NCBI RefSeq assembly: GCF_947496515.1
Contig: NZ_CANMDB010000011.1
Location: 111,694 to 175,693, forward strand
DNA from: an uncultured Roseobacter sp.
GTDB taxonomy: Bacteria; Pseudomonadota; Alphaproteobacteria; Rhodobacterales; Rhodobacteraceae
DNA length: 64,000 bases
Direction of reading: 5' to 3'
Below, one piece after another: positions 56,590 to 64,000 of the stretch; the first letter of the stretch is position 1; every line of letters starts with the position of its first letter. The translations under genes and the position numbers were made by a program. Under the pieces are notes generated by a model. It was not told where the DNA came from. It did not search any database and saw nothing but the letters and a program-made list of their open reading frames with translations.

Positions 56590-56996
56590 GCCGATGTCCC
56601 GTGCAATTTGCGCAGGGCGGCGTGCAGATCCTCCAGCATCCGGTCAAAAGGCAGCGTGGCGGTCTTTTCCAACCGCCCGATAAGCACGTAGTCGCATCCC
56701 GGACGACCGTGTTCGGCCAACACCTCGCGGGCCAGCGCGCGCAGGCGCCGCTTGGCCCGGTTGCGGGCGACGGCGTTGCCAACCTTCTTGGAACAGGTGA
56801 ACCCTATCCGAACGGGGCCGGCAGTGTCTGTCCGCTGGCGCATTTGCAGCACGAAGCCCGGGGTGGCCGTATGCCGGGCGCGGGCGGCGCGCAGAAAATC
56901 AGCGCGTTTTTTAAGGGTTTCTACACGCGAAAACACCGCATCCGACCCTGTTGCTGGCGGAGATGTCCGCTGCGCAGGCCCGGAAGGCAGTGTCAT
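56586..56996 (-). CDS. rnpA: Ribonuclease P protein component
   Basis: A 136-residue basic protein that helps the RNase P RNA trim tRNA 5' ends. The RNR signature is [19 protein letters not shown], and [14 protein letters not shown] near residue 30 is the N-terminal family motif. The start at 56996 gives a roughly 25-residue extension before the core, common in this order; a shorter start is possible. It lies 26 bp after rpmH. Confidence 0.88.
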   Translation of the reverse strand: MTLPSGPAQRTSPPATGSDAVFSRVETLKKRADFLRAARARHTATPGFVLQMRQRTDTAGPVRIGFTCSKKVGNAVARNRAKRRLRALAREVLAEHGRPGCDYVLIGRLEKTATLPFDRMLEDLHAALRKLHGTSA

Positions 56997-57022
56997 GTCG
57001 GTCGCGATCAAACCGGCGCCGA

Positions 57023-57157
57023 TCAGGCGCTCAGCGATTTCCGGCCCTGGGCGCGGCGCGCGTTGATGATCTTGCGGCCCGCTTTGGTGGCCATGCGCGC
57101 GCGGAACCCGTGGCGCCGTTTGCGCACGAGGTTGGAAGGTTGGTAGGTGCGTTTCAT
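57023..57157 (-). CDS. rpmH: 50S ribosomal protein L34
   Basis: A 44-residue, strongly basic protein read from the ATG at 57157 to the TGA at 57023. It begins [18 protein letters not shown] and continues [16 protein letters not shown], the invariant L34 pattern. It is too short to be caught by a 60-codon search. It heads the rpmH-rnpA-yidD operon and is preceded by a good promoter. Confidence 0.95.
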   Translation of the reverse strand: MKRTYQPSNLVRKRRHGFRARMATKAGRKIINARRAQGRKSLSA

Positions 57158-57226
57158 CGCTCCGTCTCCATCTTGGCTGTCCGGCGGCGCGGAATCGGCG
57201 ACCGACCGGGATCATTCAGAACCTGC

Positions 57227-57255
57227 GATCTAAAGGGCGCGGTGCAGCAAGTCAA
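57227..57255 (-). promoter_or_regulatory. Predicted rpmH promoter
   Basis: On the minus strand TTGACT (57255-57250) and TAGATC (57232-57227) are 17 bp apart, about 70 bp before the rpmH start. The -35 is strong and the -10 weak. The rest of the 311-bp gap between rpmH and the TVP38 gene (57158-57468) shows no gene; 57290-57400 is AT-richer and may hold the promoter for the plus-strand genes. Confidence 0.5.
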
Positions 57256-57468
57256 ACCCTCTGACCGCTAGATCGGCACGACAATTGCAATATTTTGGTA
57301 CTTATGGGGCGCTTTGCGGCTGAGTTGTTTCATCACGGCGCGATTTAAGGGGGCTGAAACGACTGTTATGTCACGCCTGATCAAGCGGCTGTGAGACCCC
57401 TGTCCGCCGGTCGGCGAAACGGTCATCTAGCAAAGCAATTGAAACCCGCGTCCCGAAAGGACAGTGTG

Positions 57469-58212
57469 ATGGCAGATATGACCGACAATCCCAAAGCCAG
57501 CCCGAAGTCGGCGATCCGGCGCAACCTGCCGCTCATTGCCATCGCGACGGTGGCGATCATCGGTGCGATTACCCTGCGCGACTATCTGAGTTTTGATGCG
57601 CTGCGTGACAACCGCGAGGCGCTGATCGCCTTTCGCGATGACAACCTGCTGCTCACGGTTGCTGGTTTTCTGCTGGCCTATGTGGTCATTGTCGCCTTTT
57701 CGCTTCCCGGTGCGCTGATCGCGACGCTGACGGGCGGGTTTCTCTTTGGCACGATCGGGGGCGGCCTCTTGAGCGTTGCTGCGGCGACCGCAGGGGCCAC
57801 CGTGATTTTTCTGGCCGCGCGCTACGGGTTGGGGGAGCGGTTGAAAGCGCGGATGGATGCCTCCCAGGGCACGGTGCGCAAGATCCGGGACGGGCTGGAG
57901 GAAAATCAGTGGTCCATGCTGTTCTTTCTGCGGCTGGTGCCGGTCGTGCCCTTTTTCGTTGCCAACCTGGTCCCCGCCTTTCTGGCCGTTCCTCTGTCGC
58001 GCTATGTCATCTCCACTTTTCTGGGCATCATCCCCGGTTCCATGGTCTACGCGTCGGTCGGGGCAGGGCTTGGCACCGTCTTTGCCCGCGGTGAGAGCCC
58101 GGACCTCGGCGTTATCTTTGAGCCGCATATCCTGCTGCCGATCCTCGGTCTCAGCGCGCTGTCGTTGCTGCCCGTGCTGATCAAGGCCGTCACCGGCAAA
58201 AAGGGGCTCTGA
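57469..58212 (+). CDS. TVP38/TMEM64 (DedA-like) membrane protein
   Basis: A 247-residue integral-membrane protein with five or six hydrophobic segments. The SNARE-associated/TVP38 core is seen in SLPGALIATLTGGFLFG, GATVIFLAARYGLG and FFLRLVPVVPFFVANLVPA. Proteins of this family scramble or transport lipids, but this subgroup is uncharacterised. The ATG at 57469 follows GAAAGGA. A flavoprotein gene follows after 3 bp, a pairing seen in several bacteria. Confidence 0.83.
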   Translation: MADMTDNPKASPKSAIRRNLPLIAIATVAIIGAITLRDYLSFDALRDNREALIAFRDDNLLLTVAGFLLAYVVIVAFSLPGALIATLTGGFLFGTIGGGLLSVAAATAGATVIFLAARYGLGERLKARMDASQGTVRKIRDGLEENQWSMLFFLRLVPVVPFFVANLVPAFLAVPLSRYVISTFLGIIPGSMVYASVGAGLGTVFARGESPDLGVIFEPHILLPILGLSALSLLPVLIKAVTGKKGL

Positions 58213-58215
58213 GCG

Positions 58216-59634
58216 ATGAAACGGATCAAGACGGATATTCTGGTCATCGGTGCGGGGTCTGCCGGGCTCTCGGTCGCTGCGGGGGCGCAGCAGATGGGCG
58301 CGGATGTGACATTGCTCGAAGGGCACAAGATGGGCGGCGATTGCCTGAACTATGGCTGCGTGCCGTCCAAGGCGCTTATCGCCAGCGGCAAGGCGGCCCA
58401 TGTTCAGCGCAACGCCGAACAGTATGGTGTCGCTGATGCGCCGGGCACGGTGGATTTCGCCGCTGCCAAGGATCACGTCGCCGATGTGATCGCGCAGATC
58501 GCGCCGGTCGACAGCCAGGAGAGGTTCGAGGGCTTCGGCGTGCGGGTGATCCGGGAGTTCGGCCGTTTTGTCTCGCCCACCGAGGTTGAGGCGGGAGACA
58601 CCACCATCACCGCGCGCAGGATCGTCATCGCGACCGGCTCCGCGCCGCTGGTGCCGCCGATCCCGGGGTTTGCGGATGTGCCATACCAGACCAACGAAAC
58701 CCTCTTTGAGCAGCGCGAGCGACCCGAGCATCTGCTCATCATCGGCGGCGGCCCTATCGGGATGGAGATGGCGCAGGCCCACATCCGGCTCGGCAGCAAG
58801 GTGACGGTGATCGAAGGCGCGAAGGCGCTCGGCAAGGATGACCCGGAGCTGGCGTCAGTTGTGCTCGACAGCCTGCGCGCCGAAGGGGTTGTGATCGAAG
58901 AAGACGCCAAAGCGGCCAGGATCAGTGGTGAGGCAGGCGCCATCGAGGTTGAAACGGAGGATGGCCGCCGCATCTCAGGCTCGCATTTGTTGATGGCGGT
59001 GGGCCGCAAATCCAATACCGACAAGCTGAACCTCGACGCCGCCGGGATCGAGACCACCCGGACAGGCATCAAAGTGGACGCAGGCCTGCGCACCAGCAAT
59101 CGCCGCGTCTATGCCATCGGCGATGTCGCGGGCGGGCTGCAGTTCACCCATGTGGCGGGGTACCATGCGGGGGTGATCATCCGATCCATGCTCTTTGCGC
59201 TGCCGTCGAAGGCCAAGACGGCGCATATCCCCTGGGTGACCTACACCGAGCCTGAACTGGCGCAGGTCGGCCAGACCGAGGCGCAGGCCCGCAAGACCCA
59301 CGGTGACCGGCTGGAGGTCGTGCGCTTTGACTACGCCCATAACGACCGGGCCATCGCCGAGCGCAAGACCAAGGGCTTCATCAAGGTTATGGTGGTCAAA
59401 GGACGGCCCATCGGGGTCTCCATCGTCGGATATCAGGCGGGCGAGCTCATTAATCTCTGGGCGCTGGCGTTGGCCAACAACATGAAGATGAGCCAGATCG
59501 CCGCCATGGTCGCACCCTATCCCACCATCGGAGAGATCAACAAACGCGCCGCCGGTGCCTACTTCAGCCCGCGCCTTTTCGACAGCGCCCTCGTCAAGCG
59601 GGTGGTGGGACTTGTCCAGCGTGTGATCCCGTGA
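58216..59634 (+). CDS. Pyridine nucleotide-disulfide oxidoreductase (mercuric reductase-like)
   Basis: A 472-residue class I flavoprotein. The FAD motif VIGAGSAGLSVA is at residues 10-21. The redox-active disulfide is CLNYGCVPSK (near 43-52). The NAD(P) motif is IIGGGPIGMEMA, and the dimer interface domain has VTYTEPELAQVG. The His-Glu acid-base pair and the C-terminal Cys-Cys of true MerA are not evident: the C-terminus reads YPTIGEIN in the His-x4-Glu position. It is therefore a MerA/dihydrolipoamide dehydrogenase-like enzyme with altered chemistry. The substrate is unknown. Confidence 0.82.
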   Translation: MKRIKTDILVIGAGSAGLSVAAGAQQMGADVTLLEGHKMGGDCLNYGCVPSKALIASGKAAHVQRNAEQYGVADAPGTVDFAAAKDHVADVIAQIAPVDSQERFEGFGVRVIREFGRFVSPTEVEAGDTTITARRIVIATGSAPLVPPIPGFADVPYQTNETLFEQRERPEHLLIIGGGPIGMEMAQAHIRLGSKVTVIEGAKALGKDDPELASVVLDSLRAEGVVIEEDAKAARISGEAGAIEVETEDGRRISGSHLLMAVGRKSNTDKLNLDAAGIETTRTGIKVDAGLRTSNRRVYAIGDVAGGLQFTHVAGYHAGVIIRSMLFALPSKAKTAHIPWVTYTEPELAQVGQTEAQARKTHGDRLEVVRFDYAHNDRAIAERKTKGFIKVMVVKGRPIGVSIVGYQAGELINLWALALANNMKMSQIAAMVAPYPTIGEINKRAAGAYFSPRLFDSALVKRVVGLVQRVIP

Positions 59635-59646
59635 AACCCTGAGCCC

Positions 59647-61089
59647 ATGTTCAATTCGCTCTCAGGACGTCTGGTCATCCTGACCACTATCTTTGTGATG
59701 CTGGCCGAAGTGCTGATCTTTGTGCCGTCGATTGCACGTTTCCGCGAAGACTACCTGATGAACCGGCTGGAGCGCGCGCAAATCGCGTCGCTCGCGCTGC
59801 TGGCCGATGACATGATTGATATGGAGCTGGAGACGGAGCTGCTGGAAAACGCAGGGGTCTTCAACGTGGTCCTGAGACGCGATCAGGTGCGACAGCTGAT
59901 GTTGGCCTCAGAGCTGCCACAGCCGATTTCGCAGACCTTTGACATGCGCGACGACAGTGCCACGGTGCTGATCCGCGATGCGCTCAGCCGGTTCGTGTCG
60001 CCGGAGAATGAGGTGATCCGCGTGATCGGAGCGCCGGTGCGCGACGCGGGCCTGCTCATCGAGATCACGATGGAGACTGCCCCGCTGCGCATGGCGATGA
60101 TCGACTACGGGGTGCGCATTCTCATTCTGTCGGCGGTGATCTCGATTGTCACCGCTTCGCTGTTGTTCGTGGCCATGCGCGCGCTGTTACTCAAACCGAT
60201 CAAGGGCGTGGTCGGGGCCATGCAGAACTATGCGGCAGCACCCGAGGACGCGCGCCGCATCATCACCCCGTCGGCGGGGGTGACGGAGCTGCGCGAGGCG
60301 GAAGAAGCACTCCAGACGCTGCAAACGGACCTGACCCAGGCATTGCGTCAAAAGGACAGGTTGGCCCAGCTTGGCAGCGCCGTGAGCAAGGTGAGCCATG
60401 ATTTGCGTAACATTCTGACCACCGCTCAGCTCTTCACCGACCGGATCGAGATGAGCGAGGACCCCGCAGTGAAGCGGATGGCGCCCAAGCTGGTGAGCAG
60501 CATCACCCGGGCGGTTCATCTGTGCGAGAGCACGCTGGCCTTTGGGAAGGCAGAGGAGCCGAGCCCGACGCTGACCTTGCTGGCGCTCGATACGCTGGTC
60601 GATGAGGTGATCGAGAGCGAGAGACTGGCGGTGGGCGATGCTGATGTCCGTTTCCTCTCGACCGTGCCCCCTGACATGATGGTGCGGGCCGATCCCGAGC
60701 AGCTCTACCGTGTTCTTGCCAATCTTGTCCGTAACGCGCGCCAGGCGCTGGTGGCGGCTGATGGAACTGGCGAGATCACGGTCGCCGGGCGGGAAGACGC
60801 GCGTGCCTGGTGGATAGAAGTGGCCGATACGGGACCGGGCTTGCCGTCCAAGGCACAAGAGCATCTCTTTACCCCCTTCCAAGGCGGCGCGCGCAAAGGA
60901 GGATCGGGGCTGGGGCTCGCCATCTCGGCCGAGCTCGTTCGTGGCCATGGTGGCGCGTTGGAGCTTACCTCAACCGGCCCGGACGGGACCAGCTTCACGA
61001 TTTTCCTGCCGAAAGGGGATGGTATGCTGGTGCCAATCCCGGTCCAGCCGGCCCGCGTCGGCGTGGGGTCCGAACCGGAGGCACAATAA
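59647..61089 (+). CDS. Sensor histidine kinase
   Basis: A 480-residue kinase. Membrane segments at about residues 8-30 and 155-177 bracket a periplasmic sensor region. A HAMP-like linker follows (KPIKGVVGAM). The phospho-accepting His251 is in KVSHDLRNILT. The ATPase domain has NLVRNARQAL (N box), VADTGPGLP (G1) and GGSGLGLAIS (G2). It starts 12 bp after the flavoprotein gene. No response regulator is encoded nearby, so its partner is elsewhere. Confidence 0.87.
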   Translation: MFNSLSGRLVILTTIFVMLAEVLIFVPSIARFREDYLMNRLERAQIASLALLADDMIDMELETELLENAGVFNVVLRRDQVRQLMLASELPQPISQTFDMRDDSATVLIRDALSRFVSPENEVIRVIGAPVRDAGLLIEITMETAPLRMAMIDYGVRILILSAVISIVTASLLFVAMRALLLKPIKGVVGAMQNYAAAPEDARRIITPSAGVTELREAEEALQTLQTDLTQALRQKDRLAQLGSAVSKVSHDLRNILTTAQLFTDRIEMSEDPAVKRMAPKLVSSITRAVHLCESTLAFGKAEEPSPTLTLLALDTLVDEVIESERLAVGDADVRFLSTVPPDMMVRADPEQLYRVLANLVRNARQALVAADGTGEITVAGREDARAWWIEVADTGPGLPSKAQEHLFTPFQGGARKGGSGLGLAISAELVRGHGGALELTSTGPDGTSFTIFLPKGDGMLVPIPVQPARVGVGSEPEAQ

Positions 61090-61124
61090 GGCCCAGTTCC
61101 ATGTTGGTTTGGTCCCGAATGCGC

Positions 61125-61153
61125 TTGCATAACGGCGGCCCGCGCACTAAGAG
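61125..61153 (+). promoter_or_regulatory. Possible tRNA-Arg promoter
   Basis: TTGCAT (61125-61130) and TAAGAG (61148-61153) are 17 bp apart and end 10 bp before the mature tRNA. Matches to consensus are moderate. Confidence 0.35.
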
Positions 61154-61163
61154 ATCGCTCAGT

Positions 61164-61240
61164 GGACCGATAGCTCAGCTGGATAGAGTACTTGACTACG
61201 AATCAAGGGGTCGGGGGTTCGAATCCTCCTCGGTCCGCCA
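61164..61240 (+). tRNA. tRNA-Arg (anticodon ACG)
   Basis: A 77-nt cloverleaf with encoded CCA. The acceptor stem is GGACCGA/TCGGTCC with discriminator G. The D arm contains AGCTCAGCTGGATAGAG. The anticodon stem is CTTGA/TCAAG around loop CTACGAA, so the anticodon is ACG (61198-61200), read as inosine-CG after deamination. The T arm is GGGGGTTCGAATCCTCC. The 3' end abuts lower-GC DNA with an IS remnant, so the gene may be an integration site. Confidence 0.96.
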
Positions 61241-61394
61241 CAGATCTCTTGTAGAACGTCATACCAAATTGACCTTTACGTCAAAAACTGACCCAGTTTT
61301 CGGAAAATGGCATAGCTGACCTTCGCACGCATAGCGGCCAAAGCTACCGAAGAGCCCATTCTACCGGATGCTGCGCTCTTCGCGAACGTCGGCA

Positions 61395-61426
61395 GTCCTG
61401 AAGGCTACTGATCGAGCCTTCAGGAC
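61395..61426. repeat. 12-bp perfect inverted repeat
   Basis: GTCCTGAAGGCT (61395-61406) and AGCCTTCAGGAC (61415-61426) form a 12-bp stem around an 8-base loop. It lies 12 bp beyond the stop of the minus-strand gene 61438-62484 and may end its transcript. The stretch 61241-61437 has no gene. Confidence 0.55.
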
Positions 61427-61437
61427 GATATGCGGAT

Positions 61438-62484
61438 TCACTCAAAAAACTGAGGCTTCGAGGGGTGCAATTCTTTTACAACTGATCTGCGCATCGAGAT
61501 CGCCAGCCTGTCATGAAAGATGTCCAGAGTTGCCTCAGCCTTTTTCGTAGAAAGCCAACCATCGTCGATTCTCCAGTGGCGAAAGAACACCCAATCTATT
61601 GCGTTTCTGCGCGAGAATTCGAGAGAGCGTTGTGCTTGCTCTCTTGTTGGAACCTCACCAAGCCGCGCCTTCGGCCCGTACTTCTCTCGCCCTTCAGCGA
61701 GCTTCTCCTCATGCCAAGCTATTAGCTCGTCGATGTGTTTTTCGCTGATCTCAGTTAACTCCGAAATCTCTGCCGCTATGTCATCGGGAATGGTAGCTTT
61801 AGCCTTTTGAACCGCATCCAAAAAACGCTCGTCGCGCAGGAACTCCAAGGACCAATTCTTCGGCGAAGTTCTCCACAGAATGAATTCCGGCTGTTGCGTC
61901 CAGCCGCCGTTCGAGACAAGATTGAGTTGCTGAAGCAATAGCAAAACGTCATCGTTGCAGAGTGCGCAGCCCAATCCAAAACGAGCTGTAATATTTGGGG
62001 TCGGAGGTGGCGGTGGATCTTTCATAGCGATCACAAAGCCGTTTCCTATGCGAGTTGGGGGGAGGCTTCCGTTTGGTAGGCGGAATGAAAGCTTGTTTTG
62101 TTGGTTCGCAAGCCAAAGAACAGAAATGCAGATGTCATCCCATCGCGGCATAGTCGCAGGAAGTTCAGGAACATCTCTAGGTACTGCCCCCCAATCTGTT
62201 GCATCTGCAAAACCAAGCTTTACCAAGGCCATGCATCCGATTTGATAGGCTGTAGACGCCATATCATTCCAGCCCGGCCGATCCGTAGCCTTGGGCAAAG
62301 TTCCTGCAAGGAAATGGGCGACGTCGTTGCGCCAGTTTTGTTGGTCATTGCCCATGGTCACTCTCGGATAAGGCTTATGTCCTGACTGTATGGCTGGTGG
62401 CATAACAAACAGCAACTCTGCCAATCTTGCGTTTTCAAGAGCGGATTGAAATCCACGCAGCCGACTTTGGCGCAGCCGCAGCAA
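61438..62484 (-). CDS. Protein of unknown function in lower-GC DNA after the tRNA
   Basis: An open frame of 348 codons from TTG 62484; the frame stays open to a TGA at 62524-62526 with no ATG before residue 28 (MPPAIQ) or residue 44 (MGNDQQ). I recognise no family. The protein looks soluble: an early LAELLFVMPPA stretch, a Trp-rich middle, a proline run (PPPPPTP near 155), and a helical, charged C-terminal third (ELTEISEKHIDELIAWHEEKLAEG). Base composition is lower in GC than the neighbours. The lack of a clear start suggests 5' truncation or a non-standard start. Confidence 0.6.
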   Translation of the reverse strand: MLRLRQSRLRGFQSALENARLAELLFVMPPAIQSGHKPYPRVTMGNDQQNWRNDVAHFLAGTLPKATDRPGWNDMASTAYQIGCMALVKLGFADATDWGAVPRDVPELPATMPRWDDICISVLWLANQQNKLSFRLPNGSLPPTRIGNGFVIAMKDPPPPPTPNITARFGLGCALCNDDVLLLLQQLNLVSNGGWTQQPEFILWRTSPKNWSLEFLRDERFLDAVQKAKATIPDDIAAEISELTEISEKHIDELIAWHEEKLAEGREKYGPKARLGEVPTREQAQRSLEFSRRNAIDWVFFRHWRIDDGWLSTKKAEATLDIFHDRLAISMRRSVVKELHPSKPQFFE

Positions 62485-62754
62485 ATGGCGCTTCTCTAAT
62501 CGGGCGTTTGGGTCAAGTTCATTTCATCGTTTCGTATCCGTGTTTTGGGATCATTGTCTCTCATCCGGGTCACGCTTCTCTTCGCAGTCATTGATGACCC
62601 GGTTCGGTTGGGTCGCTGCATGCATGTGTCGGAATGGACGTGGAGCGCCCCGCTTTGTCTCGCGCTTGTCAGTCGCAGCACCAATATTCGGCGTCATCCA
62701 CAGACCTCGTCCGGTGGGGGACGATCCCGTCTTCGATCTTGTGAAGGTGTCAGG

Positions 62755-63789
62755 TCATACGGCAGCCTCCAAAGCGCGGTGACGGAACTCGGTATTGTCG
62801 GCCCACATCCGGTGCATGATGACGGCCAACTTGCGGGCGACAGCAACGACAGCCCGGCGGCGACCTTTGCGGCGCATCAGCCGAAGGCCCCAACTTTTGA
62901 TCTCGGAGCTGGCCACAGAGCGCATCATCATCGCATTGGCGGCGGCGTAGAGCGTGGCTCGCACATCGCTATCACCAGCCTTGGAGGTACGGCCCGGATT
63001 GTCGGTTTCACCAGGCTGGTATCTTCGTGGTGTCAGCCCGAAGTGCGCAGCAACCGTCCGAGAACTGGTGAACCGTGCCGGATCATCGACGGCAGCCCTG
63101 AAGGTCAGTGCGGCAATCGGCCCGACGCCCGGGACCGCCATGAAGCGCAGGCAGATCGCATCATGACTGGCGGCTTGCTTCACGCGTCGATCCAGTTCTC
63201 GGTAAGTCTTGTACAGCATTGCGCGGGCATCCAGTAGCGGCAGCAGGGCGCGCGACAAATCTGGATCAGCCTCAATCAATGGCCTGACACGCTGGTCGAA
63301 GGATCCCTGATCCACGCGTGACGGAAGACGCAAGCCAAAGACCCGGAACAGCCCCCGAACCTCATTGGCCAGATCAATGCATTTCTTTTAAACGGCCTTC
63401 CGGCTGCTCAGCAGTGCGCGGTAGGCATGTGCCTCCCGGCTCTTGATGAAGACCTTGCTATATCACCCGGACCGAAGCACTTGCGCTATCCCACGGGCAT
63501 CTGTCTTGTCGGTTTTGTTGCGCATCGTCGATAGCGCCGCATTGACCTGGCGTGCCTCCATGCAGACCACATCGAACCCTGCTTTCCGAAGCCCAAAGTA
63601 AAGATGCTGGCTCATAGCGCCAGACTCGAAACCTATCTGACACTGCCCTATCGGCACATCCCGCAGGCAGGTCACGATGTCTTCAATCTCACAAGCAACA
63701 GAACGTTCGAAGACGTGCTTGCCGTTGGTATCAATCACGCAGACCGCCACCGACCGGAGCGACACGTCCAAGCCAACAAAGTAATCCAT
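62755..63789 (-). pseudogene. IS110-family transposase with two in-frame stop codons
   Basis: One reading frame of 345 codons runs from the ATG at 63789 (after AGGAG) to the TGA at 62755. It is broken by TGA at 63465-63463 (codon 109) and TAA at 63390-63388 (codon 134), with no frameshift. The first part is the DEDD catalytic domain (FVGLDVSLRSVAVCV, FESGAMSQHLYF, DKTDARGIAQVL). The last part is the transposase-20 domain (VPGVGPIAALTFRA, AAHFGLTPRRYQPGE). The residues between the stops still read as IS110 (KSREAHAYRALLSSRKAV). It is recently inactivated. Element ends were not defined. Confidence 0.87.
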
Positions 63790-63831
63790 TTCGTTCTCCT
63801 CAAACTGCAGAAACCACTGCAACTCTATCAA

Positions 63832-64000
63832 GAACCTGACCCAGCAACCTGGTCAGCCCGATTACTCATGCTTTGTCCGCACACCAGACCTTAGTAGTGC
63901 TCCGGTTCAATGACCGCCTCGCGGGACAAGGACGAAACCGCTCTCGCGGTATTGGCGCTTGTGGCGGGTTATGCGCACTGAATTTGGCGCTGCGATTTTG
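63832..64000. other. Right edge, no supported gene
   Basis: These 169 bases follow the IS110 remnant. I see no open frame with a start signal and no RNA gene. They may include the outer end of the insertion sequence. Confidence 0.4.

Noticed and set aside
58216..59634. Mercuric reductase (merA)
   Set aside because: The N-terminal metal-binding domain, the C-terminal Cys pair and any mer genes are absent; only the general flavoprotein fold is supported.
62755..63831. Two separate transposase genes
   Set aside because: Both halves lie in one reading frame and read through as a single IS110 transposase with two stop codons between.

Overview
This window is chromosomal DNA from a high-GC alphaproteobacterium of the Rhodobacterales, most likely the marine Roseobacter group. 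The indicators are an Irr-type Fur regulator divergent from fabA-fabB-fabI, a Bzt-type glutamate/glutamine/aspartate/asparagine ABC transporter, a ugpBAEC operon, an ATP12 chaperone gene after rluC, and an argB-engB-MOSC-yidC block near rnpA-rpmH. No species can be named from sequence alone. About 60 protein genes, one tRNA and several regulatory or repeat elements can be supported.

Layout. 1-2075: partial LysR regulator divergent from glutaryl-CoA dehydrogenase, then a methyltransferase. 2076-2402: non-coding, with two 22-bp palindromes and an 11-bp tandem repeat. 2403-10745: a minus-strand catabolic cluster of eight genes (haloacid dehalogenase-like, alpha/beta hydrolase, threonine dehydratase-like, pcaD, pcaB, MFS pump, alcohol dehydrogenase, mandelate racemase family enzyme). 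10904-14422: small membrane protein, fabI-fabB-fabA, and divergent irr. 14450-16450: a membrane-anchored heme peroxidase that keeps the landmarks of animal cyclooxygenase. 16685-18816: amino-acid racemase divergent from a D-amino-acid dehydrogenase. 19008-23181: glycerol-3-phosphate ABC importer. 23234-25908: UdgX-type uracil-DNA glycosylase fused to a DUF4130 region, and a radical-SAM partner.

26051-37855 is an assimilatory nitrate locus: nasT-nasS (RNA-binding antiterminator and nitrate sensor), an attenuator leader, nrtA, nrtB, a fused double ATPase, a short NirB-like FAD protein, nasA and cysG. It covers nitrate sensing, import, reduction to nitrite and siroheme supply, but holds no nitrite reductase. 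37929-42142: rarA, then crcB-rluC-HAD phosphatase-ATP12. 42333-46789: bztABCD. 46970-48904: SixA phosphatase, [4Fe-4S] protein and sterol desaturase family protein. 48963-57157: argB, engB, MOSC, yidC, EAL phosphodiesterase, ttcA, a DUF3833 lipoprotein (plus strand), yidD, rnpA and rpmH. 57469-61089: TVP38 membrane protein, mercuric-reductase-like flavoprotein and an orphan histidine kinase. 61164-61240: tRNA-Arg(ACG), followed by lower-GC DNA with an unrecognised gene and a decayed IS110 transposase, which looks like the edge of an island.

Three themes recur. All three ABC importers carry a strong stem-loop directly after the binding-protein gene, which should raise its yield over the membrane parts. 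Two unrelated intergenic regions share one architecture: paired palindromes followed by an 11-bp array built on ACCGACG. The most unusual protein is the cyclooxygenase-like peroxidase; the clearest mechanistic signal is the nas leader, where an ANTAR-type hexaloop hairpin and the terminator compete for the same four bases.
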